Origin: Beta vulgaris subsp. vulgaris
Taxonomy: Eukaryota; Streptophyta; Magnoliopsida; Caryophyllales; Amaranthaceae
NCBI RefSeq assembly: GCF_026745355.1
Contig: NC_079202.1
Location: forward strand, 41,783,646-41,847,645
Direction of reading: 5' to 3'
Length of the DNA: 64,000 nucleotides
Shown here: in pieces, positions 33,694-44,700 of the stretch
How the letters are laid out: each line of letters begins with the position of its first letter
How positions within the stretch are numbered: the stretch's first letter is position 1
The notes under the pieces: model-generated
What the model was told of the DNA's origin: nothing
Database searches by the model: none
The model's input: the letters and a program-made list of their open reading frames with translations, nothing else
Position numbers and translations under genes: made by a program

Positions 33694-34934
33694 CTAGAAG
33701 AAGTATCGTTTGAGATGTGTAGCGTTCCAACTGCGTGGTATGGAGCTTCCGTCGCGCCGGACCAGTTGGTAGGCTCTATTGCCTACTACCTTACTAATTT
33801 GATATGGTCCTTCCCGCTTAGGTCCTAGCTTACTAGAGTTAGCTTCTTGTGTGTTTTGAAATGCTTTTCTTAGGACCCAATCACCTTCAACAAAGGATTT
33901 GGCTTGGACGTTTTTGTTGAAACTCCTTGCGACTACTTGCTGCTGAGCCGACATGCGCACCAACGCTGTGTCACGGAACTCTTCAAAGGTGTCCAAGTTG
34001 TTCATGAGCTCATCACAGTTCTATTGCTCCATCGCTAGGTCGCATCTCGCCGTTGGGACGTTCACTTCAGAAGGTAGGACAACTTCACACCCATATACTA
34101 GTGAGAACGGTGTTTGTCCTGTCGCAGTGCGCAGTGTCGTGCGATTAGCCCATAAGATGGAAGGCAACGCCTCCGCCCATTTCCCCTTCTTGGTTGTGAG
34201 TCGTTTCTTCAAAGTGTCAATGATCGTCTTATTACTAGATTCTGCATGTCCGTTGGCTTGCAGGTATTTTGGCATTGACGTTAACAACGTTATGTTCCAT
34301 TCGTCACAGAAACGTCTTGTCTCGTTGCTAATAAACTGCGACCCATTGTCGCATATTATTTCGGAGGGGACACCAAACTTACAAATAATGTTAGTATATA
34401 TAAAAGAAATCACCTCTTTGTCACGTACCTGTTGGAAAGAACCTGTTCTATCCATTTAGAAAAGTAATCAGTTAGTGCCAGCATAAAGACCTTCTGGCCT
34501 GGGGTTGGAGGTAATTTGCCGACTATGTCCATGCCCCATTTCATGAAAGGCCAGGGTGTTAAAGTAGGGTGCAAAATCTCGCAAGGTTTATGCGTCAAAC
34601 CTGCGTGTCGTTGACAGCTATCGCACTTAGCAACATACCTTATTGCGTCTTTCCTCATTATGGGCCAGTAGTATCCCATGCGCAACGCTCTATTGGACAA
34701 GCTACGTCCTCCTGAGTGATTTCCACATGTCCCTTCGTGCATGTCTTCTAAGACTTGCCCCACTGATCTTTTTCTAAACAACGCAGATAGGGCCCTGCGG
34801 CAGATTTCTTGAATAGTACTCTTGAATGAGCACTTACCGTGACGCTTTAAACCGAATTCTGCGCGCCTCTGCCTTGTCTGCCGGAAGCAGATCATTAGCA
34901 AGATAGTCATAAAATGGTTTTGTCCAACAGACAC
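33694..34934 (-). pseudogene. Tat element 2 integrase
   Basis: 34934-34410 contains the HHCC zinc-binding region (HEGTCGNHSGGRSL..., CDSCQRHAG) and the core start (MKWGMDIVGKLPPTPGQ, ALTDYFSKWIE). 34455-34021 supplies FGVPSEIICDNGSQF and QANGHAESSNK, so all three catalytic acids are kept. 34005-33694 is the C-terminal domain (FVEGDWVLRKAFQN, GPKREGPYQISKVVG) ending in LKRYFF. The blocks are separated by one frameshift (34410-34455) and a stop near 34021. Confidence 0.85.
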
Positions 34935-35577
34935 TTACCTCCTCAGTGTCACGGTCACTTGCAGCTACGATGTTTCTGATGTTACCAACGACACCTTGGT
35001 CGTCTTGAAGTCGCTCAGTCGTTGTCGCGACGATTTCGCCATCACCTCTAGCGACTGCAGGGTTTGCTAGATGGACTATAGGGATGGAAGTGAATGAGAC
35101 GTCCCTTAAGGAGGATCCAAGATTGGCCAATGCATCTGCCTGCGTGTTCTGATCTATTGGTATCTGCAAAATGTCAAATGGATTAAATATTTTACTCTTA
35201 CGCTGAGCTATCTCTAAATACATGGCCATTTTGGAATCTTTTGCTGCGAATTCCCCTTTGACTTGGCTAACAATCAACAATGAGTCGCTGAAAACTTTCA
35301 ACGCCTTTGCTCCCATGTCTTCTGCTAACGTCATTCCTGCGATAAGTGCTTCGTACTCGGCTTCGTTATTCGTCGCTCTAAATTCACAGCAAATAGCTCG
35401 TACTACCTTGCCCCCTTGTGGCGACTTTAGCACGATACCTAGACCTGCGCCACGGAAATTAGAAGATCCGTCAACAAATAACACCCAAGGTTCGTGACCG
35501 ATGTGATTAATTTTGGCGACTTCGTCGTTTGCGAGCTTTTCTAGCTCTGGGCTAAAATCTGCCACGAAATCTGCCAA
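34834..35577 (-). pseudogene. Tat element 2 archaeal-type RNase H
   Basis: 247-codon open block. WVLFVDGSSNFRGAGLGIVL carries the first Asp, ATNNEAEYEALIAGM the Glu, FSDSLLIVSQVKGEF the second Asp and NTQADALANLGS the last. This second RNase H is a hallmark of Tat elements. The end of the ORF overlaps the integrase block in another frame. Confidence 0.85.
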
Positions 35578-35639
35578 TGCTTGCGACTTGATGGCTGGTC
35601 TAGGGCGAAACTGAATGTCGTACCCACCGACCGCTATTT

Positions 35640-36106
35640 TTCATTTACTCATGTGTCCTGTTAACTCGGGGTGTCGCAAGACGACCTTGATAGGATAGTT
35701 AGTCATAACAGTAACGGTATGCGTCTCAAAATAATGCCCAATTTTTTTGACAACAACAACTATGGCTAAAATGAGTTTCTACAATGAAGAATACCTGGTC
35801 TCCGCGTCTAGCCGAGACTTACTGACGTAATGGATTGGGAGCTGTTGACTATCTGCTTCTCGCGTCAGGACAACACTGACGGACACACTGCTTACAGCAA
35901 GATAAAGCTGCAGCGTCGCCCCGTCGCGTCAGGTACTTTTTGAGTTCTTGTAGCGCGTCTTCATGCTGCTGTGACCAATCGAAACCTTTATTCTTCCTTA
36001 GAACGTCATAGAATAAATGACATCTTTCGGAGGACCGGGATATGAAACGATTCAACACAGCCACGCGACCGGTTAACTTCTGCACTTCTTTGACGTTCCT
36101 TGGAGA
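35640..36106 (-). pseudogene. Tat element 2 RT connection and first RNase H (broken)
   Basis: 36085-35849 continues the RT tail (VQKLTGRVAVLNRFISR..., FDWSQQHEDALQELK), directly after a TAG near 36107. Further on, LPIHYVSKSRLDAETRYSSL and HPELTGHMSK show the first RNase H, with stops near 35780 and 35640 and a frameshift around 35900. Confidence 0.7.
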
Positions 36107-36973
36107 CTAGATATTGAGAAGGGCTTTTATTTGATCCGGGTAAGCTTCGATCCCTCGCTGTGTAACGACATACCCTAGGAATTTTCCTGCAGAGACTCCA
36201 AATGTACATTTAGTGGATTTAATTTCATGCATACCTTCGCAGACGTCGAAAGCTTCCGACAAGTGTTGGATGTGATTGCTTGCTTGTTTGGATTTGACGA
36301 GCATGTCATCTATATGCACCCCAATGGTGTCGCCCAATTGGTCTTTGAACATTTGGTTGACCAATCGTTGATAAGTGGCACCTGTGTTTTTCAAATCGAA
36401 AGGCATAACCTTATAGCAATATATACCTTTGTCAGTGACGAACGCGGTCTTTTCCTGATCGTCCGGGTGCATCAGTATTTGGTTGTACCCAGAATATGCG
36501 TCCATGAACGTCAGGAGCTCGTGGCCTGCCGTTGCGTCGACCATCGCGTCTATATGAGGGAGAGGGAACGAATCCTTAGGACATGCTTTGTTCAAGTCTG
36601 TGAAATCTATGCAGACTCTCCACTTTTCGTTCTTCTTGCTCACGACCACGACATTGGGTAGCCAATCGAGGTATTTTACCTCGCGAATTTTCCCAGTGTC
36701 GATCAGCTTTTGAACCTCGTCATTGATGATTTGATTCCTTTCAGGCACAAATTTGCGTCTTTTTTGCTTTACGGGCTTGTGCTCGGGGTCCACGTTGAGT
36801 TTATGTGTTATGACGTCGGGACTGATTCCTGTCATATCCTCATGGGACCAAGCAAAACAATCTTGATTAGCCTTTAGAAAATTGATTAACTGACTTCGTA
36901 TTTCTTGTGACAGCGTCGCTCCGATTCGAATGACACGATCGGGGATGGATGGATCGAGCATTACATTATCCAC
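36107..36973 (-). pseudogene. Tat element 2 reverse transcriptase
   Basis: 288-codon block: FAWSHEDMTGISPDVITH at the start, WRVCIDFTDLNKACPKD, FMDAYSGYNQILMHP, CYKVMPFDLKNTGATYQR and the catalytic box VHIDDMLVKSK. The box reads HIDD instead of Y/FVDD and PFDLKN instead of PFGLKN, so activity is doubtful even though the two Asp are kept. Confidence 0.85.
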
Positions 36974-37086
36974 ATCCTGCTCACTGGGCGTGTCGGGCGC
37001 TGATCCATCCTTTAATTTCTAGATTGCTGCCTTTGGCGGCTTGAGCGATGAGCTGTAACATTCTCTTGCGGATTTCTGCTCGCCCT

Positions 37087-39084
37087 TTATTTCTTGAACC
37101 CCCCCTTGGTTGAGAATTTCAGCGTCTGATGATAAGTCGACGGGACGGCCTTCATCTTATGTATCCATGGGGTGCCAAGGATTATGTTGTATGCTGACGG
37201 GCAATCCACGATGTTGAATCTGGTTGGCAGGTTGACACCTTTGGCTAACGTTGGCAACGTGATCTCTCCGACAGTGTGTTGTGCTTCTACGCTGAAACCA
37301 ACTAAGACAGTAGATTTTTTAGTAATATCTTTGTCACACAATCCCATACCTTCGAGGGCGCTTTTGAATATGATATTAGCTGAGCTACCCTCATCGACCA
37401 ACACTCGCTTCAATAGGTAATTACTGACAGTCAGGGATATGACTAATCCATCATGGTGCTCTACGTCGCAGACGTCGTCGTCATCAAAGGTGATTGCCAT
37501 TGCTTCCAGCTTGCGTTCTTCTGCTGACCTACAAGACTTAAAAACGGCGGACGAGGGGGTACCCTCTCTTGCTAGCCTTTTGGCTTCGGAGTAAGTTAGC
37601 CCATATACATCAGATCCACCAGAATTAATGTTAATTACCTTCACGTGTGTCGGCGACGCTGGCGGGTCGGACTGCGCAGGATTCCTTTCGAAGGACGCTT
37701 TGCCTTTGTCGCTTAGGAGATCTTTGAGTTGCCCCTTATTGAGCATGAACGCGACCTCGCGTCGCAATGCAATGCACTGCTCCGTCTTATGACCATGATC
37801 ATGATGGAACTGACACCACTTCGTCTGATCTTTTTGCGACTCCGGTCGATCACTCTTCTTTAGCCAACGAACGGGTGCTCCAATTTTGGTCAAGGCATTC
37901 ACGACGCCTCCGACGTCGACGGAGAATCCATAAGAGTCAATATCTGGGAAGACTGGTGACTCCGTCCTTGCGTCATTACCTGCACTATCGACAATGTCAG
38001 TAACATTGTTTACCTGATTTGAGCAACTGTAGGGATGGTTTCGCCAATTATTCTTTTTGGGGACGAAAGCCTTCCGGTCGTTGGGATTTTCTGGTGTACG
38101 ACGCGTTGATATGGTATTGAGGATGGCATCGTCTTCTTCCAGCCTCATCTGTGCTAATGCTCGTGATTTGACTTCCTCGAATGTTTGACATGGGTACTTC
38201 GTCAGACGATTGTAGAGTTTTGGTTGCAGAATTAGTCCTTTCCTGAAACATTCAATAGCGGTCTTAGTATCAAGGTCTTTAATGCTAATTATTTCTTTGT
38301 TAAAGTTATTATAATAATCGCGAACAGATTCTTTAGGCCCTTGGACGACGCCATATAGGTCACTCGTCTCCTTTTCTAGGCTACGACTGCCTTCAAATTT
38401 TTCATAGAACTTGTTGACCAGAGTGGAAAAATTGTCGATGCTTCCTGGCTTGATAGATCCGAGCCATTTGAGGGCAGGACCAGTGAGCGTGGCCCCAAAA
38501 GACTTGCACATACAGGCTTCTACCAAATGCGAAGGAATTGACACTTGCCACATCCGCTGCTTGTACTGGGCGACATGCTCACCTGGATCAGTCGAACCGT
38601 CATAATTAGCAGCGAGGGTAGGCAGATTGAGCTTTTTGGGAAGCACGGCCCTCACGATCCTTTCTATGAACGGTGACTCTGCATAGCCATCAGGATGCTC
38701 CACAATGCTTGGCGTTGGAGGCCCTGGAACCTGGGACATGAGCTTCATTAAGCGCCTATTCTGCTTTTCGATCTGGATCATGTGCTTTGCCATAAGATTT
38801 GCTTCTCCTTTTCCCTGGTCATTCTCTTCATTATTCAAGGGCTCTTTGTCCTCAGGCTCTCCGTCATTTTCAGGCTCGTTCTCGTCTGACTCAGAGAAGT
38901 CCCTCATATAGGGGATGTCATTCAAATTAGTGCGACGTCGGATCTTCGAAGCTTTGGACGATGCTAACTCCTCTTGCAATTTTTGAATCTTTTCTTGCGA
39001 TGTCGTGAAGTCGGTGGCTAACCGCTCATTAGCTTGCTTCATTTCGAGCATCTCTGCTCTCATTTGTTCATATTGCCTCTGCAT
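37087..39084 (-). CDS. Tat element 2 gag-protease polyprotein
   Basis: 665-residue intact frame. Residues about 1-60 form a coiled coil; an acidic stretch follows (about 68-95); the retrotransposon-gag capsid domain is about 160-320 (VNKFYEKFEGSRSLEKE, VRDYYNNFNKEI); a Cys/His knuckle-like stretch CQFHHDHGHKTEQC is about residue 430; the retropepsin-like domain is about 535-660 (DGLVISLTVSNYLLKRVLVD, YNIILGTPWIHKM). The active-site triplet is D-E-G instead of D-S/T-G, predicting an inactive protease. The start is the first Met after the leader; the PBS lies 62 bp upstream. Confidence 0.85.
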   Translation of the reverse strand: MQRQYEQMRAEMLEMKQANERLATDFTTSQEKIQKLQEELASSKASKIRRRTNLNDIPYMRDFSESDENEPENDGEPEDKEPLNNEENDQGKGEANLMAKHMIQIEKQNRRLMKLMSQVPGPPTPSIVEHPDGYAESPFIERIVRAVLPKKLNLPTLAANYDGSTDPGEHVAQYKQRMWQVSIPSHLVEACMCKSFGATLTGPALKWLGSIKPGSIDNFSTLVNKFYEKFEGSRSLEKETSDLYGVVQGPKESVRDYYNNFNKEIISIKDLDTKTAIECFRKGLILQPKLYNRLTKYPCQTFEEVKSRALAQMRLEEDDAILNTISTRRTPENPNDRKAFVPKKNNWRNHPYSCSNQVNNVTDIVDSAGNDARTESPVFPDIDSYGFSVDVGGVVNALTKIGAPVRWLKKSDRPESQKDQTKWCQFHHDHGHKTEQCIALRREVAFMLNKGQLKDLLSDKGKASFERNPAQSDPPASPTHVKVININSGGSDVYGLTYSEAKRLAREGTPSSAVFKSCRSAEERKLEAMAITFDDDDVCDVEHHDGLVISLTVSNYLLKRVLVDEGSSANIIFKSALEGMGLCDKDITKKSTVLVGFSVEAQHTVGEITLPTLAKGVNLPTRFNIVDCPSAYNIILGTPWIHKMKAVPSTYHQTLKFSTKGGFKK

Positions 39085-39145
39085 TTCATCGAGATTTGGT
39101 GATCTCCCATTTGATGGTTTTTGAACAGTAGCTGGTCTGGTTATA

Positions 39146-39162
39146 CCCCACGGTGGGCGCCA
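39146..39162 (-). other. Primer-binding site of Tat element 2
   Basis: On - TGGCGCCCACCGTGGGG stands three bases from the LTR remnant, the typical position and form of a Tat PBS. Confidence 0.7.
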
Positions 39163-39165
39163 AAT

Positions 39166-39197
39166 TGTTTATGCTAGAATTCATCTGTTACAACGGA
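39166..39197 (-). mobile_element. Remnant of the 5' LTR of Tat element 2
   Basis: TGTTTATGCTAGAATTCATC through TTACAACGGAAT matches the first about 31 bases of the 3' LTR at 29943 with a few changes; beyond 39197 the sequence belongs to another element. Confidence 0.75.
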
Positions 39198-39554
39198 ATC
39201 CCAGTCACTCGGTCGGCAGGCAAGAGAGTCACTCGGTCGGCAGTCAAGAGAGTCACCCGGTCGGTGCCTCTTCTCCATGCGCAAAGCGACCCGGTCGGCG
39301 CCTCTCCTTCATGCCATGAGTGACCAGGTCGGTACTCTTAGTCACCGGTCGGCACTTCTTCCCTAAGGGAAGAACGACCCGGTGGACACCTCTTCTCCCT
39401 GCCATGAAAGATCCGACCGGTGGCATCACTCACCTAGTCGGTCTTTTTATGCCATGCTTCGAGTCGAAAAAACTTAGGCTAGCAGGTGTTCCGCCACGGA
39501 TGGGGGACACCCGGTCAGACCTTCATGATTCCCCACTCCTAGCGTGGGACTAAT
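39198..39554 (+). mobile_element. 3' untranslated end of another Tat-like element with tandem repeats
   Basis: Repeats of AGTCACTCGGTCGGCA-type words (about 20-32 bp spacing) fill 39200-39440. The segment ends with AGCGTGGGACTAAT directly before the LTR start at 39555, as in the Tat element at 1846-1859. It is fused to the truncated LTR of Tat 2. Confidence 0.55.
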
Positions 39555-39998
39555 TGTTTGGGCTCAATTGATTAACAGTATAATTAAGGCATGAAGGGTC
39601 TTCGAAGGCCCCTGTACAGGTGGCAGCATTGGGTCCCACCATCAAGTTGATCTAATTAAAAGCTTGGAGATCTACTTGAGAGCTGAAATGGTCAATTACC
39701 TGAAAAGGCAATCTAGCCATTGACCTTAGAAAAGCCCACTCTACAATGCTCCCCAGTTGAGGATCCTCAAGACTATAAATACCAGCTGCTTTATCAATGA
39801 ATAGGTATTGAATTCTCACCTAACAAATCATAGCATCTATCTCTAGACTTTCTCTCTCTTCTTCGATCATCAACTGAATTGAGCGTCGGAGGGGCTATCC
39901 CGGAACAACCCAGGGGTAGTTTAACTTTGTTTTATAAGATTTCGGTGTATGGACAACTAGCTCAGATCAACGTTTATGGGGCTCACTCCTACTCAGCA
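39555..39998 (+). mobile_element. LTR of a Tat-like element
   Basis: TGTTTGGGCTCAATTG to CTACTCAGCA, about 444 bp. It has a TATA-like ACTATAAATACC (39772) and the GTCGGAGGGGCTATCCCGG segment shared with the LTR part at 5866. No internal region follows, so this is a 3' or solo LTR; a target duplication cannot be checked because the left side is rearranged. Confidence 0.6.
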
Positions 39999-40707
39999 TA
40001 CATTAGCATCATTAATTTCGAGACATAAACAACATTAATTTTTTATAATTAATTAATTATCGTTTTCCCAGGCCATTTGTTGTAAGAAAATATATCATGG
40101 CCATAATTAATGAATTTAACTGACACGCAATTGCCATTTCCTTTTATAGATAGGATTGTCTAATCAATGCTCTGGATTTGGCAAATTTACTCATCGTTTA
40201 CGTCAAAGCTTCTTGTTTCTTCTCATTAAGCTAGAGTACCAAATGGCCAAATATAATGCAAAGAATATGGCCAATTATCTGGTCTATATCCTCTCCAATG
40301 AACCCACCATTCAATCTCGTCTGTGTACATGCACATATCGACATATCGTACACTTAGTATTGAATAATTCATCTGATGTGTAAATCTAATTATTATTACT
40401 TCATGCATTAAAGTAATCCTCTTTGTCCCAAACAATTTTAGCCACTAAGAGAAACAATAATTTATTGGACAGATTGTCAGTGAAATAGATGTTCGTGGCC
40501 ATTATCATAGCTATGATGAATTTGGTTACTATAATGCTATGCTAGCTTCTAGCCAATAAGGCAACAACCCATGATTCCGAGGAATAGACGACGACCTCAT
40601 GCAAAAAAAATTCTTCCTATTTGTCAAAAGGAACGACTCAATTATTTTTAAGATTGCGACATTTTAATTTTTCCTGCATTTATGTTTTTAGTGAAGTTTA
40701 ATTTGTT
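39999..40707. other. Intergenic sequence, nothing recognised
   Basis: AT-rich flank between the Tat-like LTR and the Copia element. The open frames at 40156-40383 and 40226-40435 overlap on opposite strands and show no family features. Confidence 0.5.
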
Positions 40708-41427
40708 TGTAACTTACTAACTTCACTCCAAAAAATAACAAGAATACCACGTGTATAATAAGGAATTTTTTATAGTGATTTAAACCACACATATTTTTTA
40801 TTAATAAACTGCAAAAATAACAACTACTACCTCCGTTTCCTAAAAATCTTCCTTGTTACTGTTATTATACATATCAATGGGAATTACTTTGTGTGTGGTG
40901 GGTAAAGTAGGAGAGAGAAAGGGGTTAAGATAAATAAACAAATAAAAAGAGGTAAAAGTAGGAGAGAGAAATGGAGTAAAATTGAATGAATAATGTAATG
41001 GTGGACCATATGATAGGAACATGAGAGGGTAAAAAGGGAAAAAAATTTCAAATAAGGATAAAGTAAAAGAGAAAAGATCTTTTGGAAACGCACTTAAACG
41101 AAAAGAGGGAAGATCTTTAGGAAACGGAGGGAGTATTATATCTTTTTGTTATCAACCTCATAAAAAATATCTCACTTATTTTCTATATTTATACTATAAC
41201 TTACAAGATCTCCTATTCCTATTAGAATATGTAAATTAATACTAGCCTTCTAAAATAATTAGGAAATAATATAATTGAAAAATATGTAATTTGGATTCCT
41301 ACTACCTAAACTCCTAACTATAGTAAACTTAATTCCCAAAACACAAAGACATCTATTTCATTATACTTCTATACTAAAAAAGATTTCTAATAAATACAAA
41401 GTGTGCTTGTTGGATTGTAACTGCACA
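40708..41427 (-). mobile_element. 3' LTR of the Copia element
   Basis: Read on +, TGTAACTTACTAACTTCACT to TTGTAACTGCACA; about 410 bp without the MITE at 40827-41133. It aligns in blocks with the LTR at 59638-60155. Confidence 0.7.
40827..41133. mobile_element. Stowaway-like MITE
   Basis: 307 bp; ends CTACCTCCGTTTCC and GGAAACGGAGGGAG are inverted copies, flanked by TA on both sides (40825-40826 and 41134-41135). The related LTR at about 59850 has the uninterrupted AACAACTACTATG site. The ends match the CTCCCTCCGT consensus of plant Stowaway (Tc1/mariner) MITEs. Confidence 0.85.
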
Positions 41428-41440
41428 ATCTTCCCCTCCA
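41428..41440 (-). other. Polypurine tract of the Copia element
   Basis: On - TGGAGGGGAAGAT directly precedes the LTR start TGTGCAGTTAC. Confidence 0.6.
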
Positions 41441-41450
41441 GACAAGAATA

Positions 41451-41515
41451 TGCCGCTTCACTGCAGAGAAATGATAAACGTATAACTGATAGATGCAACA
41501 AAACATCTATCAGGG
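41451..41515 (+). repeat. Left TIR of the large Mutator-like element
   Basis: Core AGAAATGATAAACGTATAAC through CTATCAGGG; inverted partner at 55141-55203 with two substitutions in the 49-bp core and small gaps farther out. Confidence 0.85.
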
Positions 41516-41779
41516 GTAATATAGTCTTTCAAACATTAAATTGGAGTTGTAACGTTCCATTGATGAATGGCTCATTCCCGTCTATTCCTAAGTTTGAAAT
41601 AGAAAAACAAAATTTAAAAGGTTTGATTAGACAGGGAGGAACAATTGGGAGAAGAAAATGAAATTGGGAGGAAAAACTTGAAGATTGGCGGTGATAGGAA
41701 GCAAAAAATTACCCCTGAAGAAGAAGAATTGAATATTCCACAGCAGAAGTGAATTTTCCCCAGCAGGTTGGTTTTGGAA

Positions 41780-44700
41780 ATGGTTGAAGGTAAGTTAAGT
41801 CTCGAAATTAATTGAGAAATGAAGGGTTAATAGGAATTTGTTGGTATTTTGCTGTAAATAGTTGTGGTTCGATTATATTGGAAATTCCTTTAATGTTCAT
41901 ACTTGACAATACTATTTTAAGTCTTAGTTGAAAATAAATGGAAATGACGGATTTTATGATGAAATTTGTTGCATTAAGCTGAATCTTAGTTGTTATTGCA
42001 TGTTAGTGAATATTGTGTTGCTAAATTGAATGTGATGCGGAAATGAGAATCCTGTAGTTAAAAATGTGTTGCTAAATTGAATGTAATGCGGAAATGAGAA
42101 TCCTGTAGTTGTAAATGAAGATAATTAATTTGAAAAAATGCTTAGGTGATGAAGGTGGTAATGGTAGGAAGTGGAAGGCGCATCGTAATGAGAAGGTAAC
42201 TGATGTTTTGTGTTGAAAATATGAATTTGGAATGGTAGATATAGAATAGTCCTAAATGATTTATACGGAATCATGTAGGGCAATGAGGAGGAAGAGGGGA
42301 GTGAAACATGGCATGATGAAGAAGAGGACAATGATGACGAAGTAACCTAGTATCCCCCTTTATGTTTGTTTATTTATTTAAAGGATTAAAAAATATGTTG
42401 AAGCATTGAATATGATCTTTTAAAGGTAATTGGACAATCGCGGAAGAGCGGCACAAGGGATAGGCTTCCTGATGAAGTATACAGGGTAGTTAGTTTTCTT
42501 GGTTGAACTACTTACGTTGATTTAATTTTATATGTAGTGAATTGTACTGAATGAGAGATTGTAATGGCAGGTTAATAGGATAAGTGTTGGTGGAAGGTTA
42601 AAGGAGAGTGGAAAAGTGATTACAAGGCGGCTGCAGCTTAACAACAAAAGGGTAAGGGAATGTTTGTTTTAGGCGCATTTTGAACCGTAAATGTGTAATT
42701 GTGTGCCTACAAAGTGTTACTGATAACAAAAAGTGAATTTCAACTGCCAAGTCGAGACATTTGGTCGAATCGCAAAGCAATTTGATGAGAGGAAAAAGCG
42801 TTTGGTAGCTGATATGGGGTTTCCTGGATTATTGCACTTTGGGGATAAGGGTTTGCCGAGGAATTTATATTATTGGTTGTGCACAATGGTAGATGTCAAG
42901 AGGAGGGTACTGGTGTTGAAAGATGGGTTGGAATTCCCTCTATCGAAGATAAAAGTCCACTGGGTACTTGGTATCCCCATTGGTCCGAGGCATGTACCTA
43001 AAGTTTGTGAGGATGATGCGATGGAGAATGAAGTTGCAAGACTGTGCGAATCATTTGTTACGCAATGCCCGTCTGGTCCTAGGGGAGTTACGTTGAAGAC
43101 AATTATGGAAGTTATTGAGGGGCCTGTTGAAGATGACCCAGAATTCAAGAAGGCATTTATGATGATGGCGGTAAATGATGTGATTGCCCGGACAAGTTGT
43201 CATCGAATATCTGTGAAGATGCTCCCAGTTGTAAGTGTTGCAGAGAGGGCAAAAGAATACGATTGGTGTAGTTTTTTTGTTTGACCATCTTATAAAATGT
43301 GTTGGAAATTTTGCGAAAAGGTTTTACACCGATGGATTTGCGAAATACTGCGGCGGTTGCATAATATTTTTGGCGGTATGTTTTGTTTTTTCATACAGTT
43401 GACAATATGTTTTTTCATATAGGCATTCTCTATTATGTAAACCCAAGTATTATATGATAATATGTTTTTTCATATAGCCATTATTTATTATGTAAACCTA
43501 GGTGTTATACCTTGATCGGTTGAGGAGGAACCCTGTATCGTGGGGAGTTTTTCCACGAATGAAAGGGTGGACGAAGGAGGATATATACGTTGCAAAGAAA
43601 GATGATAGGAAAGCATCAGGTGATTATGGTGCCCTCGGGGTAAGTAGTTTATATATATGTATGTGTTTTGTTTTGTTATTGATTGTCAGTAGCTGGAATA
43701 AGATATGTTGTGTTTATCAAAATTTGCAGTGTGTGGATGTTGCGTACGGGGAACGTAATCCTTTGGAAGCGAGGGATAAGATGCCTGAATCCTATGAAGT
43801 GGATCCCCAGATAGTATCTAATTGTGGAACAACACGTAAGAGAAAAGGGGCCTTGAAGGGGAGACGTAGAGGAAACTCTAAATTAAATCCTTATTAGTAT
43901 AAGTTGCGCAAGGAAAAAGGCAGTAGTAATGGAAGGGAAATGCAAAAGGATGGAAATGCAGAAGGTATAGGTACGTGCACATCTGCACCAACATCACCTC
44001 CATCATTGAGGAGTCGCCAACAGTCAGAGGTGGAGGAACCTGATGATTGTGCATCACCATATGCACCCCCAGGATTTGAAAATGTTTATGTAAATGGGAA
44101 TTTGCAATTAAATGTGGGTGCATTTGGAGACTTAAGTAGTAATAATACTCTGATAGGTTCCATGGAAGCACAACTAGAGAAGGTGGTGGGTAAGTGTAAG
44201 TATGGTTCGGTAATAATGGAGGCACCCATTTTAGGTATGGCAGTATTAGAGGGTTTGAAGTACAGTTGGAGGAAAATGAAGGAGGTTGAAGAAATAAGTG
44301 AAGATGAAGATAATGAAAGGAGGTCGTGTTCTAATGGAGGAGGTAATGCGAATGCGAATGGAGAAGCGCAAGTAGTGACTGAATTGGTTGGAGAACGAAG
44401 CCGTAAACATAGGAAGACAAAGACATCGGTTGTTTTGAGTGAGGAGTATGAGCAGACGTGGCGTCCTAAGATAACCAACAAGGATAAATTATTTGATCTG
44501 ATGTCGAAATGCAAGTAAGTAGTAATACAAGTAGATGAGATCCAATTATTTTTAAAAGTAGTACAAGGAATTATTTTTGAATGTAATATTGCAGGGGAGA
44601 TCCAATTATAATTGATGTCTCAGGCTCGTGACCGATTAGATGACAATGTAAGTCTCGTGCTAAATGCCAAACACATCAGTGTACGTCCTTTAAATGACAA

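Larger units (their letters stand above)
29943..39197 (-). mobile_element. Tat-type Gypsy element 2 with antisense ORF
   Basis: On -: LTR remnant, PBS, gag-PR, RT, RNase H, archaeal-type RNase H, integrase, then an antisense coiled-coil ORF on +, then the 3' LTR (29943-30568). The gag-pro frame of 665 codons is intact, so this is the youngest-looking Tat copy here, but pol has stops and several active-site substitutions. Confidence 0.85.

Noticed and set aside
37172..38911. Several plus-strand frames of 64-82 aa
   Set aside because: Shadows of the intact 665-codon gag-protease frame on the other strand.
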